Shown here piece after piece: positions 17,565 through 28,689 of a stretch of 64,000 bases of DNA. The stretch is from Mesorhabditis belari (Eukaryota; Nematoda; Chromadorea; Rhabditida; Rhabditidae): the NCBI GenBank assembly GCA_958450365.1, contig CAUEEP010000891.1, positions 434,001 to 498,000 of the forward strand. Direction: 5' to 3'. The translations under genes were made by a program, and so were the position numbers. Within the stretch, counting starts at the first letter, position 1; every line of letters begins with the position of its first letter. A model generated the notes under the pieces. The model saw only the letters and a list, made by a program, of their open reading frames with translations. It had not been told where the DNA came from and did not search any database.

Positions 17565-19984
17565 CATCCCTCAATTTTACTGAAGTGAACGAGGCGATGA
17601 ACTCGGGAGCTGTTGCTTTGTAGCTGAAATGTTAAAAATTTTGTAAATTATTATGTGATTCATTATCCTAAAAGTAGATTTTAAAGTTCTACGTAAAAAA
17701 GGCAAAAACCTGAAGCGAACATAATCTGCCGGCACGATGAACTCAAGCTTTTTCTCGGCATTTCCAATGATTCTTAAAAAAAACTCGTGAGCACTATATG
17801 AAAGCAACAATTGTAAAAATTAAACAGCTATTGTTAGAGAATTTTTGCATGCCGATAACGTTTTTTGTTTCGAGAATTAAAACTTTAAAAAGCGAACTCA
17901 AGAAACGGTTCCTCTACGTAAATATCGGAGAACATGAGATCGTCATAAATTTTCCCGGGAATCATCTTTTCGAACTTTAGTTTCACCTTGACATAATTCC
18001 GAAGATCGGACTCATTCAAATCTGTCTAAATCGATCATTAAATGGGTTAGATCATCTTTTATTCATTTTTACTTGAAATTACGATGAAACACAGCAATTC
18101 TTTGATCAGGGGTGACCTGACCAGTCTAGGACTATTAGGGTGTCAATAATGAGGACTTTATAGTTCTTTAATTTTACGAAGTATACGGAAACTCCACAAA
18201 AAGGATATCGTAAATGCTAGCCAGTCAAAAAATCTAGCCAGCTCCAATTAGTCAGCTTTTAAAAAGCGATAAAACAAGTAATTGTTCTTTTCCAGATACC
18301 CTGCCAACTCAAAGAAGCCGATCTGTTATGATTTTTACGGAAAAGAAGTGAATTCACAATCTGCCAAAAAATCTCTGAACTCTAGCTCCACCTTGACATA
18401 ATTCCGACGATTGGACTCATTCAAATCTGTCTAAATCGATCATTAAATGGATTAGATCATCTTTTATTCATTTTTACTTGAAATTACTATTAAACACAAC
18501 AATTCTTTGATCAGGTAAGCCATCAGGGTCTGCCTGATCTGTCCAGGACTATTAGGTTGACAATGAGGACTTCATAATTCTTTAATTTTATAAAGTATAC
18601 GGAAAGTCATCGTAAATGATGTATTAAAGCGACCGGTTACTCTATTTTTCAAGATCCTCTTGGGGGGTCACTCTAATAAAGCATTTACAGTAGGTTGTTA
18701 TACATTTTAAAATCCTTGAATCAAGCTCTAAAATATTGACCACACATAATCTTGTTTGCTTTTAGCTTTAGAGTTTCCAAGTGGTTTGAAGAGGTAACGA
18801 GGATGGCACAGGAGTCAGCTAAAAGGATTACTCTTTGAGCAATAGCGATTCTGGGAGTTGTTGGAAGGAAAGAAGAATAGTAGTCAGATGTTACGCGCAA
18901 AAAAATATAGCAACTATCTTTAGCATTAGAAAATTTTTTTAGAAAAAAATAGATTTTTTTCAAAAAATGAGTTTCAAATTACTGTCAAGCTGCCTTTCTT
19001 TTTCATGTCTGGCGTTCGAATAGCTTAGTTAGCAGTAAACAAAGCAGAAGTTGGCAGCAGACAAAATTGTGTGTGGCCAATATTTTAGAGCTTCATTCAA
19101 GCATTTCAAAAATGTAGAAAAACCTATCCTGACTCTCCGTATACTTTGTAAACTAAAGGAACGATGAAGTCCGGTTTCATTATCGCTAACCTAATAATTC
19201 AAAGGTAAGATTCAGGTCAAGATCAGAAGCTAAATCTTACGCTTAAATGCAGAAATTATTAGGTTGATGCTTAAGTCTTTTCGTTCCTTTTCGTCTGCGG
19301 TTTCAAGCCAACAAATGCACCAATTAAACTACGGTTGATTTCATTAGAAAAAGCAATTATTTTTCTGCAAAATAACATTAAAACGGGTTTAAAAATATTT
19401 TATGCCTGGATTTTCTTGAGAGTATGAAGTCGGGTAGTCAAAAAGGGCTAACTCGATGATGCGGTTTAGACACCTTAGCTAAAGAAAACCTATCTTCGTG
19501 TCAATAGACAAAAGATAGAGAAAAAAAAGTTTGATATTTCGCCAAAATTTCAGAGAAATTCATTCAGCCAATTTTTCCGTAGAGTTTTTTATAGATTTTT
19601 ACGAAAAAGGCGTTTTTCACTCTCGAATTTGCTTGAAAGTGAACCGAAATTCATTTAAAAAGATGCAAATTGAACAAAAAAACACTTTTTTTATAGAGCA
19701 AACTATAGATTAATTCGTGAATTTGTTACTTTTTAACAGAAGTACGAAAAAAACGAAAAGACTTATGCATCAACCTAATAAATGTAAAAACTTGTGAGTA
19801 ACGCAAAATTTGATGAACTTGTGTTTAGAAGTAATTAAACTATCTGAAATCGAAAGTCTTACATTTGCTCCATAGATCAGATGCGTGACTTCTCCTCCCT
19901 TTTCTCTCAAAAGCGTCTCATTTCTTGTGATCACCAAAGGATCGTCCGCCGCTTTCCGACTATGAAATACCCAATTGAAAGCAT
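17565..19984 (-). CDS. Uncharacterised multi-exon gene
   Basis: Minus-strand exons inferred from open frames between good splice sites. The most 5' (about 19870-19984) reads FNWVFHSRKAADDPLVITRN then LLREKGGEVTHLIYGAN; next about 17900-18030, LNESDLRNYVKVKLKFEKMI then YDDLMFSDIYVEE; then RIIGNAEKKLEFIVPADYVR near 17760; then YKATAPEFIASFTSVKLRDG (17565-17623). The pattern of alternating hydrophobic residues suggests a beta-rich domain. A paralogue with the same exon order lies at 43.6-44.8 kb and a broken inverted copy at 33.6-34.9 kb. No start or stop can be fixed and I do not recognise the family. The large intron holds the MITE at 19259-19778. Confidence 0.5.
19259..19778. mobile_element. 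Mariner-type MITE (cecropia-like ends), 520 bp
   Basis: Left end TTAGGTTGATGCTTAAGTCT and right end, its inverse with one or two differences (AGACTTATGCATCAACCTAA), resemble the TTAGGTTGATGC termini known from cecropia-type mariners. TA duplicated on both sides (19257-19258, 19779-19780). The inverted copy at 33.8 kb carries the uninterrupted target (ACATT-TA-ATTTCTGC). No transposase frame. Confidence 0.85.
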
Positions 19985-20530
19985 CTAAAGTTTTACTGGG
20001 TTTTATAGATTTTCAGAAAATTAGTTAAACAAAAACCTCACGTAATTCTGAAGAAAGCGATGGAAAAAGTTCAAAGCTAATCAAAAATAATAAAAATTTT
20101 AACGAAATCATCAATATCCAAAATGATTTCCCTTAAAAAGCGATCCTGAACAAATGAATCACGTTCATTTGTTTAGAAAAAGCAATTCTTTTTTTCTTTT
20201 TCTTTATCAACAAAAGTTTCCATAATAAACGGAAATAAATTGGAGTGTTGGAGTGAATTTGGTTGAAAATGCATTAAATACTTGGTGAAAATGCTCTGAA
20301 AACGGTGCACATGGTGTGCTTTGTGCTCTGAAAACGTAAACGAACATTTCCTAGTGCATTCAATATTAGATTTTACACCAATTCAGTACTTTACTCTTTC
20401 AAAAGCTTTTGACTACCCAGAATACACTCAATTTTGGTTTAAACTTTCGATACTTCTAGTTATACCAGTTAAACGCTCACTAACGTTCGCTTTTTTCATT
20501 TTACAAGTTTACAAATATTCTTTGTGTGAA

Positions 20531-20693
20531 TCTACTATATATAAAGCAGAAGAGACGTCCGTCCGTCCGTTTGTCCGTTTATCCGTCCATTTGTTCGTCC
20601 GTTTGTTCGTCCGTTTGTCCGTTTGTCCATCCGTTTGTCCGTCCGTTTGTCCGTTTATCCGTCCATTTGTCCGTCCATTTGTTCGTAATAAAA
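20531..20693 (+). mobile_element. Helitron-like 5' terminus with GTCCGTTT microsatellite
   Basis: TCTACTATATATAAAGCAGA followed by AGAGACGTCCGTCCG and a (GTCCGTTT)-type tract. Animal Helitrons often begin TCTA-rich and carry a short-unit microsatellite just inside the 5' end, and the host base before TC is A, as expected. The 3' CTRR end was not located. Same signature, opposite strand, at 37421. Confidence 0.5.
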
Positions 20694-20837
20694 TTCGTAA
20701 TCAAACTAAAGAGAGCATCCTCTACTCCTTATTATTTAGGCCAATTATTTTTCTGCAAAATAAGCTTAAAACGGGTTTAAAATCTCTCAAGTCTGATTTT
20801 TTTAGGCTTTAAATACGACGGCGAAAAAGAACCTTAC

Positions 20838-21034
20838 CAGGTTTGACAGTTTGAGCAAGACGAGCACGATTTTCAGCAAGCCTGATATCAGATTAAGTGT
20901 ATGAAAATGGATAAGATAAAGCTTACCAAATGAAGTAGGCCGAGCGGTTTCGCTTGGGGCGGCCGCCATCCTTTTGCACGACTTTGGGCACTTCTTGGGA
21001 GCCGTTTTCTTTTGCTGGTCGAGCAATTTGATTT
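20838..21034 (-). pseudogene. Truncated HMG-box gene
   Basis: Two exons: 20927-21034 ends GGRPKRNRSAYFIW at a GTAAGC donor, and 20838-20881 continues LAENRARLAQTVKPG. These are the start and first helix of an HMG box, parallel to the intact gene next door (GRSAYLFWLAENRSRFVFKPG). The second half of the box and a stop exon are missing. A 25-bp block (GCTTTAAATACGACGGCGAA..) is repeated at both edges (20803 and 21102), suggesting an insertion or local duplication. Confidence 0.65.
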
Positions 21035-21282
21035 CTGAACTCACAAACTTAACCCTTAGTAGCGTGACAGTGTGCACAAACCGCTCGTTTGAGAATCTTG
21101 CTGCTTTAAATACGACGGCGAAAAAATAGGTGTTGACAAAACCCAAACATTTCAGCTCCAACTAGGTAGTCAAAATAGTTTTACTGAACGGTGAATTTAA
21201 TGAATTTAATTGTGAAATGGTAAATGACAAAATAATTCTAGATAACCGACGAAAAAGCAAAGACAGGACTAAGAACAATCGA

Positions 21283-21818
21283 TCATTGGGATGACGAGGC
21301 CTTGTAAGCTTCCATTTCCTTAGTGTAGCGCTCCTCGTAAGCTTCCATTTCCTTAGTGTAGCGCTCCTTGTCAGCTGCGGCTTGCTTTTCCCACTTTGAA
21401 CGGTCCTTAAGGTTCGTCCATTCAGCGCCCGCAGCCTAAACAAAAGCATTTTGCCATAATAATGTAAAGCTCTAAACTCTACTTTTGCGAAGATTGAGCC
21501 AATATCAGAGTAACAATTCCAAGCCATAAAAAGTACCGTTTTTTTTTTGTTTAAATGTCTTTTTGCCGCCATACCAAAAGTTCTAAGCGCCATGGTTTCA
21601 TTTTAAATTTGCTGATACATACAAAATCAGAATTCCAAAAGACGACATACCTTGGTGACATCATAGGCCCTCATTCCAGGTTTAAAAACAAAGCGACTAC
21701 GGTTCTCCGCGAGCCAAAACAAGTAGGCAGAACGGCCACGCTCGGGTGCGTTCTCGTCCTTCTTCTTTTCCGTTGCCTTGGTGGTCTGCACTGGCGATTG
21801 TTTCTTGGAAGGAGCCAT
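21283..21818 (-). CDS. HMG-box chromatin protein (HMGB-like, single box)
   Basis: Two exons. Start at 21818 immediately follows a TTGTTCAG acceptor, which suggests trans-splicing. N-terminus MAPSKKQSPVQTTKATEKKK is basic; the box begins NAPERGRSAYLFWLAENRSR and continues in exon 2 with GAEWTNLKDRSKWEKQAAAD then KERYTKEMEAY, ending YKASSSQ. The conserved aromatic/basic pattern of the L-shaped HMG fold is present, so it should bind and bend DNA in the nucleus. The ERYTKEMEAY segment is perfectly duplicated in tandem (about 21306-21365), lengthening helix 3. It is on the same strand as, and downstream of, the tropomyosin exons. Confidence 0.85.
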
Positions 21819-21839
21819 CTGAACAAAAAATGTTAAGAA

Positions 21840-22530
21840 TGTTTCAAAAGAACAAATTCGAATTTGAAAAAGAAAAATAGTAAAAAGGGCAACAAGACAT
21901 GTTACTCAGACAAAGCATGAAACTATCGGGACTATAAGCTAGGTAACTTATGTTGCAGACAGTTGACATAATTCTTAGCAGTTGACTCAAGTTAAGCAGA
22001 CTTAAGCAGTTTGGGTTTATATGCCTGCAACAAGATGTGCCCGAGGCGCACTGAACAACGCACTATATGCGAAAGGAACGTAAAATAAGTCGCAGCGCAA
22101 AAATCGACCCAAACAACGCCGAATGGAGCGAAAATGAAAATCGAAGAAAAAATTTGCCGCAAAAAGCAAGCCTTTAAAAAAGATATTCAATTGAAAAATT
22201 TTTTAAATTTAAAATTTGGTAAACGATGAGTTAGCTAAATATCTTTAATCGATCGACATTAAACAAAGTCTGGCTACAATAGGGACCATATGTAGGACTA
22301 CTGTAGCCAGACTACAGTACTCCGACAGTATTCTAGACTCGATCGTAGCCGTAGTTTTCACCTTTTTCCGCACAGACCGACAACAAAAAGTGCTCAAGTG
22401 TGGCTGCTTTTAAAGCGATGGAAAAAAGCAAAGCTAATATGTAAATAGAGATATTCAGCTAATAATTAGCTGATAATTAGCTAATATTTAGCTGATATTC
22501 AGCTAGATTTATCGATTCGTAAGCCCAAAA
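21840..22530. other. Spacer between HMG gene and tropomyosin exons
   Basis: No coding exon is visible. In particular the expected next tropomyosin exon (beginning DELVHEKE-like) was not found here. Short palindromic motifs such as ATAGGGACCATATG..CTGTAGCCAGAC and a TAGCTAATA-rich tract near 22440-22510 occur. Confidence 0.5.
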
Positions 22531-22535
22531 CATAC

Positions 22536-25500
22536 CCTCGAGTCTGTCGACCTCCTTCTGGAGCTTCTGGACAGAGCGCTCGGCGAACTCGGCGCGAGAC
22601 TCAGCCTGGAACAATTCTTTCATCAATTTCATTCAAATACTTTTTTCTAACACAGTACGAGACACGACGAAGTGACGACAATTTTACAATTTCATTCAGT
22701 TCCATTCAGTTCCATTCAGTGTTGAGTTGAAGCTATGGATACTAGAGCTGTAGACCTATAGCCGTCAGTACTCAGCCTATGTCCTGTACTTATAGCTGAG
22801 TGCTGTAGGGTACAGGTTTGCTATAATGAAGCGCTGTCGCCCAAACCATAACCTATAGCCGGCAGTACTCAGGAAGATCTATGCACATAGCGGAGTACTG
22901 TAGCTGAAGCTATGACCTATCGCCTACAGTACTCAAGAGTAGTCATGAACATCGTAATGTCCTGTGGCTGAAGCTATAATCTGTAGCCTACAGTACTCAG
23001 CCATAGCTAGGTGCATAGTAGAGTACTGTGGCTAGAGCTATGTCCTATAATCTAGAGTACTCAGGAAGGACTATGCACATAGTGAAGTACTGCAGCTAAA
23101 GCTGTGACCTATAGCCTAAAGTACTCAGCTACAAGTACAGTAATCATCCATAGCTATGTGCACGGTGAAGCTTTGTACAGAGTTTACCTAGTACAGAGTT
23201 TACGTAGTACGATGTACAGGCTACTGTACTATGTACGTAGTACCACGTACGCGCTACCGTACTATGTACGTAGTACCATGTACGCGCTACTGTACTATGT
23301 ACTAGTAATGTCACGCTACTCTGCCCTTTCCACTGCTTCAAAACAACACGATTTACGGACGAATTTCATTTCATACGTCACCCATCCACTCAACAGATGT
23401 TAAAACAAAATCTCGATCGTTATTGAATCGAAAATCAGCTGCAGATGGACTGTAAACTGAGTTCAAAGCTTGATAAAACACAGAAATCATGAATTCGACT
23501 TGCTAGAAATAGCTACAAATAGCTTTCATTCATAAAATTTGCCATAAAAATTTAGATAAAATCGAGTAGAACCTCCTTGAGACGAGAGCTGAGTGCACGG
23601 ATTTGCTCCTCGTAAGAATCCTCTCGTTGAAGGGCTTTCTCCTCGGAAACTTCCAGGGATTTCAGATTGTTTCCGACCACTCGCAACTCCTCTTCCAGCT
23701 CGACGATCTTGCTGAAAAATGGACAACATTGAGCATGCTAGTTTTTGATTTTTCGACAAATACCTGACAATATTTTTGACAATTTCACATGCTTATTGTT
23801 AGCTAGTTTTTGAGGAAAACTTGAAAAGAAATGGATTAGAAAACGATCTATGAACTATGAACTATGTATCTATAAACTTGTACTCTTGGACTTCAAAAGA
23901 TAGCCAGCAAGAAGCAGAGCAAGATTGACGACAAGATCGCCTTATATAGGCTTATCGGTAGGGAAATGGCCTTAGATACAGGTATTACTTGACGACAAGA
24001 TCGCCTTATATTCCCAGACTGCTTGACGGCATGATGACCTTATATACGCCTATGGATAAGAGGGGAAATGGCCTTATATTGGCACATTACTTGATGGCAA
24101 GATGACCTTATATACGCTGGTAAGATGGCCTTATATACGCTGGTAAGATGCCCTATATTATGGCTAAGCGGGGAAATGACCTTATATACCAAACAGCCGA
24201 GAACTTTTTAAACTAACTGAAACAAATTTGTTGCTGAGAACTTGAGTCTACTAGTGCCGCAATGCCCAGTCATAGCACGACAAGGCCTTTTCGGATTACT
24301 GTACTATTGATAACGTTTTATAGCTCAACCACAGCCACTTCTGTGTACAACAGTAAAACCAAAACCAGTACAAGGGTACAAACACAACAGCTTCCCTTCA
24401 CTGTACTGTACTGTAATGTAATGTACTGTACAATGCCACTGTACTGAGCGAGCTTCACTGGACTCCAATGAACTCCACTGGACTCCACTGGACTCCACTG
24501 GACTCCACTGGGCTTCAAAGGACTCCAATGTACTCCAATGAACTCCAATGAACTCCACTGGACTCCACTGGACTCTAATGAACTTCAATATGCTTCACTG
24601 GACTCCACTGTACTCCACTAGACTCCACTGGACTCCACTGGACTCCACTGGGCTTCAAAGGACTCCAATGTACTCCAATGAGCTCCAATGTACTCCACTG
24701 GACTCCACTGGGATTCAAAGGACTCCACTGGGCTTCAAAGGACTCCAATGTACTCCACTGTACTCCAATGGACTCCACTGGGCTTCACTGTACTCCATTG
24801 TACTCCACTGGACTCTAATGAACTTCAATATGCTTCACTGGACTCCACTGTACTCCACTAGACTCCATTGTACTCGAATGTGTTTCACTAGACTCCACTG
24901 TACTCCACTGTACTATGACGATCGTTCATTCACCCGAACCTCTTTCAATCTTTTCGAGACGAAATCACAATGTCTATTCATTGCTTCCTCAATTTCCTGG
25001 GATTTCTCGTCATTTCCTTCACGGGTTTTCAACGTGGTGCACAGGCGCTCGAATGTCTTTTTCCAGATCTTCCGAGCGTCTGCGATAAGATTTTTCATTA
25101 ATTTTAATCTATCATCTATCATCATCTTTTCCTTTCATCAGTTTTACTTTCATTACTTTCATTAGTTTTACATCTATCATCATCGTTTCCTTAGTACACA
25201 TAGAGTTATTCAACTAAAAACCAAAAAATCGACAAAGATTAGTGCTGACAAACGAGTTAGATTGATGAATTCGACATTGAGAAGAACGAGCAGAACAAGA
25301 AGATTCGACAACCAGGACAAATATTTGATAATGGATTATCTAGATTAGAGGTATCTGATCTAGATCTATCTATAGCTGATCTGATCTAGCTCCATCTATA
25401 GCTAGGCCTAACTAGATCCATCTACAGCTGATCTAATCTGGATCCATCTACAGCTGATCTAATCTAGATCCATCTATAGCCAGATCTGATCTAGATCCAT

Positions 25501-25684
25501 CTATAGTTAGCTCTAATCTAGATCTCTCCATTTCCCGTCAATGACCTCCTTGAGTTTCTCCTCGATTTGGACGATATTCTCTTGGAAGATCTGCTCTTTC
25601 TCCAAAGCTCTTTCTTCGTTCATCTCCAACGATTTCAAGTTGTTGCCCACCACTCGCAACTCCTCCTCCAACTCGATGATCTTG
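22536..25684 (-). CDS. lev-11: Tropomyosin, internal exon cassette (partial gene)
   Basis: Four exons with good splice sites. 25546-25684: [20 protein letters not shown].., a 139-bp alternative exon. 24940-25079: a diverged, 140-bp version of the same exon with a frameshift. 23573-23711: [28 protein letters not shown], again 139 bp. 22536-22605: [20 protein letters not shown], the following constitutive exon. The three larger exons align with each other and with the mutually exclusive tropomyosin exon known in lev-11 and in vertebrate TPM genes; heptad pattern and EELR..NNLKSLE core are conserved. Tropomyosin is a coiled-coil actin-filament protein of muscle and cytoskeleton. The N-terminal exons (MDAIKKKMQ..-like) and the C-terminal exons are not visible in the neighbouring sequence, so the gene is incomplete here or its ends lie beyond the window. 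Confidence 0.85.
22735..24195. repeat. Minisatellites in tropomyosin introns
   Basis: 22735-23115 consists of about six diverged units of roughly 65-70 bp with the core CCTATAGCC..CAGTACTCAG and CATAG..AGTACTGTAGC. 23180-23305 repeats ACTATGTACGTAGTACCATG-like palindromic units. 23890-24195 repeats CAAGATCGCCTTATATA-like units. The 23573-23711 exon sits between them. Confidence 0.75.
24450..24910. repeat. 10-bp minisatellite
   Basis: About 45 units of the form CTCCACTGGA with variants GGCTTCAAAG, TACTCCAATG and GAACTTCAAT. The long open frames on both strands through this region (HWTPLDSTG and WSPVESSGV type) are products of the repeat, not genes. Confidence 0.85.
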
Positions 25685-26105
25685 CTGCAGTCAGGTTTTG
25701 CATGTTTTCAATGTCTTGGTCTAGGTTCTACCCTATCCTTTAGGGTTACTCTAGCAAGGCTTGGTGTAACTAGGAAGGCCAACTTCATAGAGTGCCCAAG
25801 TCCCTCTAGCTTCTATAGATACAAAACCTACGGTATCTGTATACGGTTGACTTTTCTATATCCGCCAAATCTACCGGAATAACTCTGGATTCTGTAGTTA
25901 GGCTCTAAGCCCAGTATAGAGAAGCCGGATCCTGTAGCTGGGCTCTAGACACAGTATAGAGCTGCTGGATCCTGTAACTAGGCTCTAGGCTCAGGATAGA
26001 GGAGCCGGATCCTGTAACTAGGCTCTAGGCTCAGTACATAGCTGCTGGCTCCTGTAGCTGGGCTCTAGACACAGTATAGAGCTACTGGATCCTGTAGCTG
26101 GATCC
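25345..26105. repeat. GATCTAGATCCATCTATAGC and GGATCCTGTAGCTGG minisatellites
   Basis: 25345-25530 has about six units of roughly 30 bp built on ATCTAGATCCATCTATAGCT. 25880-26105 has about five units near 48 bp built on GGATCCTGTAACTAGGCTCT. The 25546-25684 tropomyosin exon separates them. Confidence 0.75.
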
Positions 26106-26123
26106 TGTAGCTATTGGATCCTG

Positions 26124-26700
26124 TAACGATTGTTCCGAGAACAAAACGATTGTTCCGAGAACAAAACGATTGTTCCGAGAACAAAACGATTGTTCCGAGA
26201 ACAAAACGATTGTTCCGAGAACAAAACGATTGTTCCGAGAACAAAACGATTGTTCCGAGAACAAAACGATTGTTCCGAGCAGAAACGATTGTTCTGAGCA
26301 GAAACGATTGTTCGGAGCAGAAACGATTGTTCTGAGCAGAAACGATTGTTCCGAGCAGAAACGATTGTTCCGAGAACAAAACGATTGTTCCGAGCAGAAA
26401 CGATTGTTCCGAGCAGAAACGATTGTTCCGAGCAGAAACGATTGTTCCGAGAACAAAACGATTGTTCCGAGCAGAAACGATTGTTCCGAGCAGAAACGAT
26501 TGTTCCGAGCAGAAACGATTGTTCCGAGCAGAAACGATTGTTCTGAGCAGAAACGATTGTTCCGAGCAGAAACGATTGTTCCGAGAACAAAACGATTGTT
26601 CTGAGCAGAAACGATTGTTCCGAGCAGAAACGATTGTTCCGAGCAGAAACGATTGTTCCGAGCAGAAACGATTGTTCCGAGCAGAAATGATTGTTCCGAG
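26124..26700. repeat. AACGATTGTTCCGAGAACAA minisatellite
   Basis: About 30 tandem copies with two length variants: 20-bp (AACGATTGTTCCGAGAACAA) and 19-bp (AACGATTGTTCCGAGCAGA). The proximal seven copies are all 20-bp; distal copies are mostly 19-bp with occasional 20-bp units interspersed. Confidence 0.9.
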
Positions 26701-26773
26701 CTCTAATCAAGAGAAAAAACGGGTAAAGAAAGGTTACTATAAAATATCATTTGATAAAAAAGTAAAAAGATCC

Positions 26774-26857
26774 TGCTGCGAGTGGGGTTCGAACCCACGC
26801 GGACTCGCGTCCATTGGAACTTAAGTCCAACGCCTTAGACCACTCGGCCATCACAGC
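26774..26857 (-). tRNA. tRNA-Leu (UAA), copy 3
   Basis: 84 nt with anticodon loop CTTAAGT, class II variable arm and T-arm GGGTTCGAACCC, matching copy 2. Confidence 0.96.
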
Positions 26858-28404
26858 ATGGAGTTAAAGCGTTTTAAAGGCGATCATATAACTGGGCATA
26901 ACAAAGCTTGCCATATTTGAACACTGTTCGATAGAGAAAAGACGCTGTTCGATTTGGTTTTGAAAGAAAATTTGTGATAACTTTTGTGAAATTGATGCAA
27001 ATAAAGGAGAATTTGTTTTCCTAATCCGTAAATACACAAAACGAAAATAATACTCGATTCTGGGATACAAAATCTAGAAAATGAAAATCTTGGAAATGAA
27101 TTACATTCAAATCCCATACACTCGCATGACCTTTACTGCAAAAGTTAAAAAGTTTACGTTTTGAAAAGAATAAAACACCCTCCAATATAATCTCACCAAG
27201 AGGAATATCGAGAAAACAGAACGTCAAAAAATAGGCAGACACGTGTAAAGAAATCTTTATTGCTTTAAAATCTGCATTTATTTTCATGCCAATTGGCGTC
27301 TAAAACTAATTGCTATGCGACAATATGACGTATTTGTTTTTTAAGATTACTAGGCTTGGCTAGAACTCGTTCGCTTTTTTATGATATGCCAGAATCGAGT
27401 TTATTCAGACACGATGTGAAAAACCGTCAAGGTTGTGCAATAGATAACAAAAGACAGTTAAAAACAGGCAAATTTATGGAAATGGTTGTCCAGAACTTTC
27501 TCAAACTCACTAGGAAGCCCTTGACATGTTGTGTGTTGTCGATGTCGCCGCTTTTAATGACAATTGGTGCCGCTTTAGAAACGATTCCATCTAACCGGAT
27601 CTTCTTTTGAAGAAAATTTCTGCATCAGCCAGTCGATTAGCCGCTTCGTTCCATTTGCTTTCTTTCGCTCCTTTTCAAGAATCCATATTGCCAAATAAAT
27701 CAACAATAACAACAAACATAATAAACACGATTAGGATAGCTACAAATCTAAACCATACACTGGGGTGTCGTTCTAAAATCGCATTTACGGTATGTCTAAA
27801 CCGCAACATCGAGCCGTCGTTCGTTCGATGTTTTGACTAGTTAATCTGTTTGTTATCTAATTTTGTTGTTTTGAATATCAATTTATAAATTTGGAGAAAA
27901 TTGTTTTGTTTGTATGAGTTTTTTTGGAAAAATACTAGATATTTTGTCGATTTTTAATCCTTTTCCATTCTCTCTAATAGTACGGCAGTCTAGGAGGGGG
28001 TTGAAAATAATAGTACGGCGCCGTACTATTAGAGAGAATACGGTATTTCAGAAAACTAGCGTAGTGAAACCGTTAATTTATACCCGAATAGCCCAATGGT
28101 ACTCTTGGCTGAGCCTTCTGATTCCTTAAGAGGAACATACACTAATCAAGTATCTACAAGTACAGTCAACTCTCGATTCAACGACTTGGTTGCAAAAATT
28201 TGTTTAAGATTATAAGATCAATACTTTATTTATGTAAGCATGAAAAAGTGACAACGGAATATGTTTAATTCACAAAATGATACACAGTAAACTTATTGAA
28301 AGAAGAGAAAAATTGTAGAGATCGAAGAATAAATTAATTCTATTCAAATTCAAATTCAAACTAGCATCTAGCAAAATTCAAATGCAAATCTAAATTTTAA
28401 TTCG

Positions 28405-28425
28405 AAAAAAAAAAAAAAAAAAAAA

Positions 28426-28463
<38 letters not shown>

Positions 28464-28467
28464 AAAA

Positions 28468-28511
<44 letters not shown>

Positions 28512-28599
28512 GTTTTTTTTTTTTTTTTTAAAATTTAATTTTAAAAATTAAAATTTTTTTTTTTTTTTTTAAAAAAAATAATTATAAAAAAAAAAAAAA

Positions 28600-28639
<40 letters not shown>

Positions 28640-28642
28640 AAA

Positions 28643-28686
<44 letters not shown>
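28405..28686. other. A/T homopolymer block, probable assembly artefact
   Basis: Almost only runs of A and T of 10-60 bases with a single GGG. Flanks AAATTTTAATTCG and AAGTTAAACAGCC match both sides of unique sequence in copy A (13735 and 14072). Confidence 0.75.

Positions 28687-28689
<3 letters not shown>

Noticed and set aside
24318..25165. Frames rich in HWTPLDSTG or [10 protein letters not shown]
   Set aside because: Translation of the 10-bp minisatellite; the real coding feature here is the small minus-strand tropomyosin exon.
26124..26700. Possible CRISPR array
   Set aside because: Units are directly adjacent with no variable spacers, and the context is eukaryotic.
26065..26824. Several long open frames on both strands (NNRFCSEQSFLL and RAETIVPSRNDCSEQ types)
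   Set aside because: They read through the 19/20-bp minisatellite in several frames and both strands, which is what a stop-free repeat unit gives.
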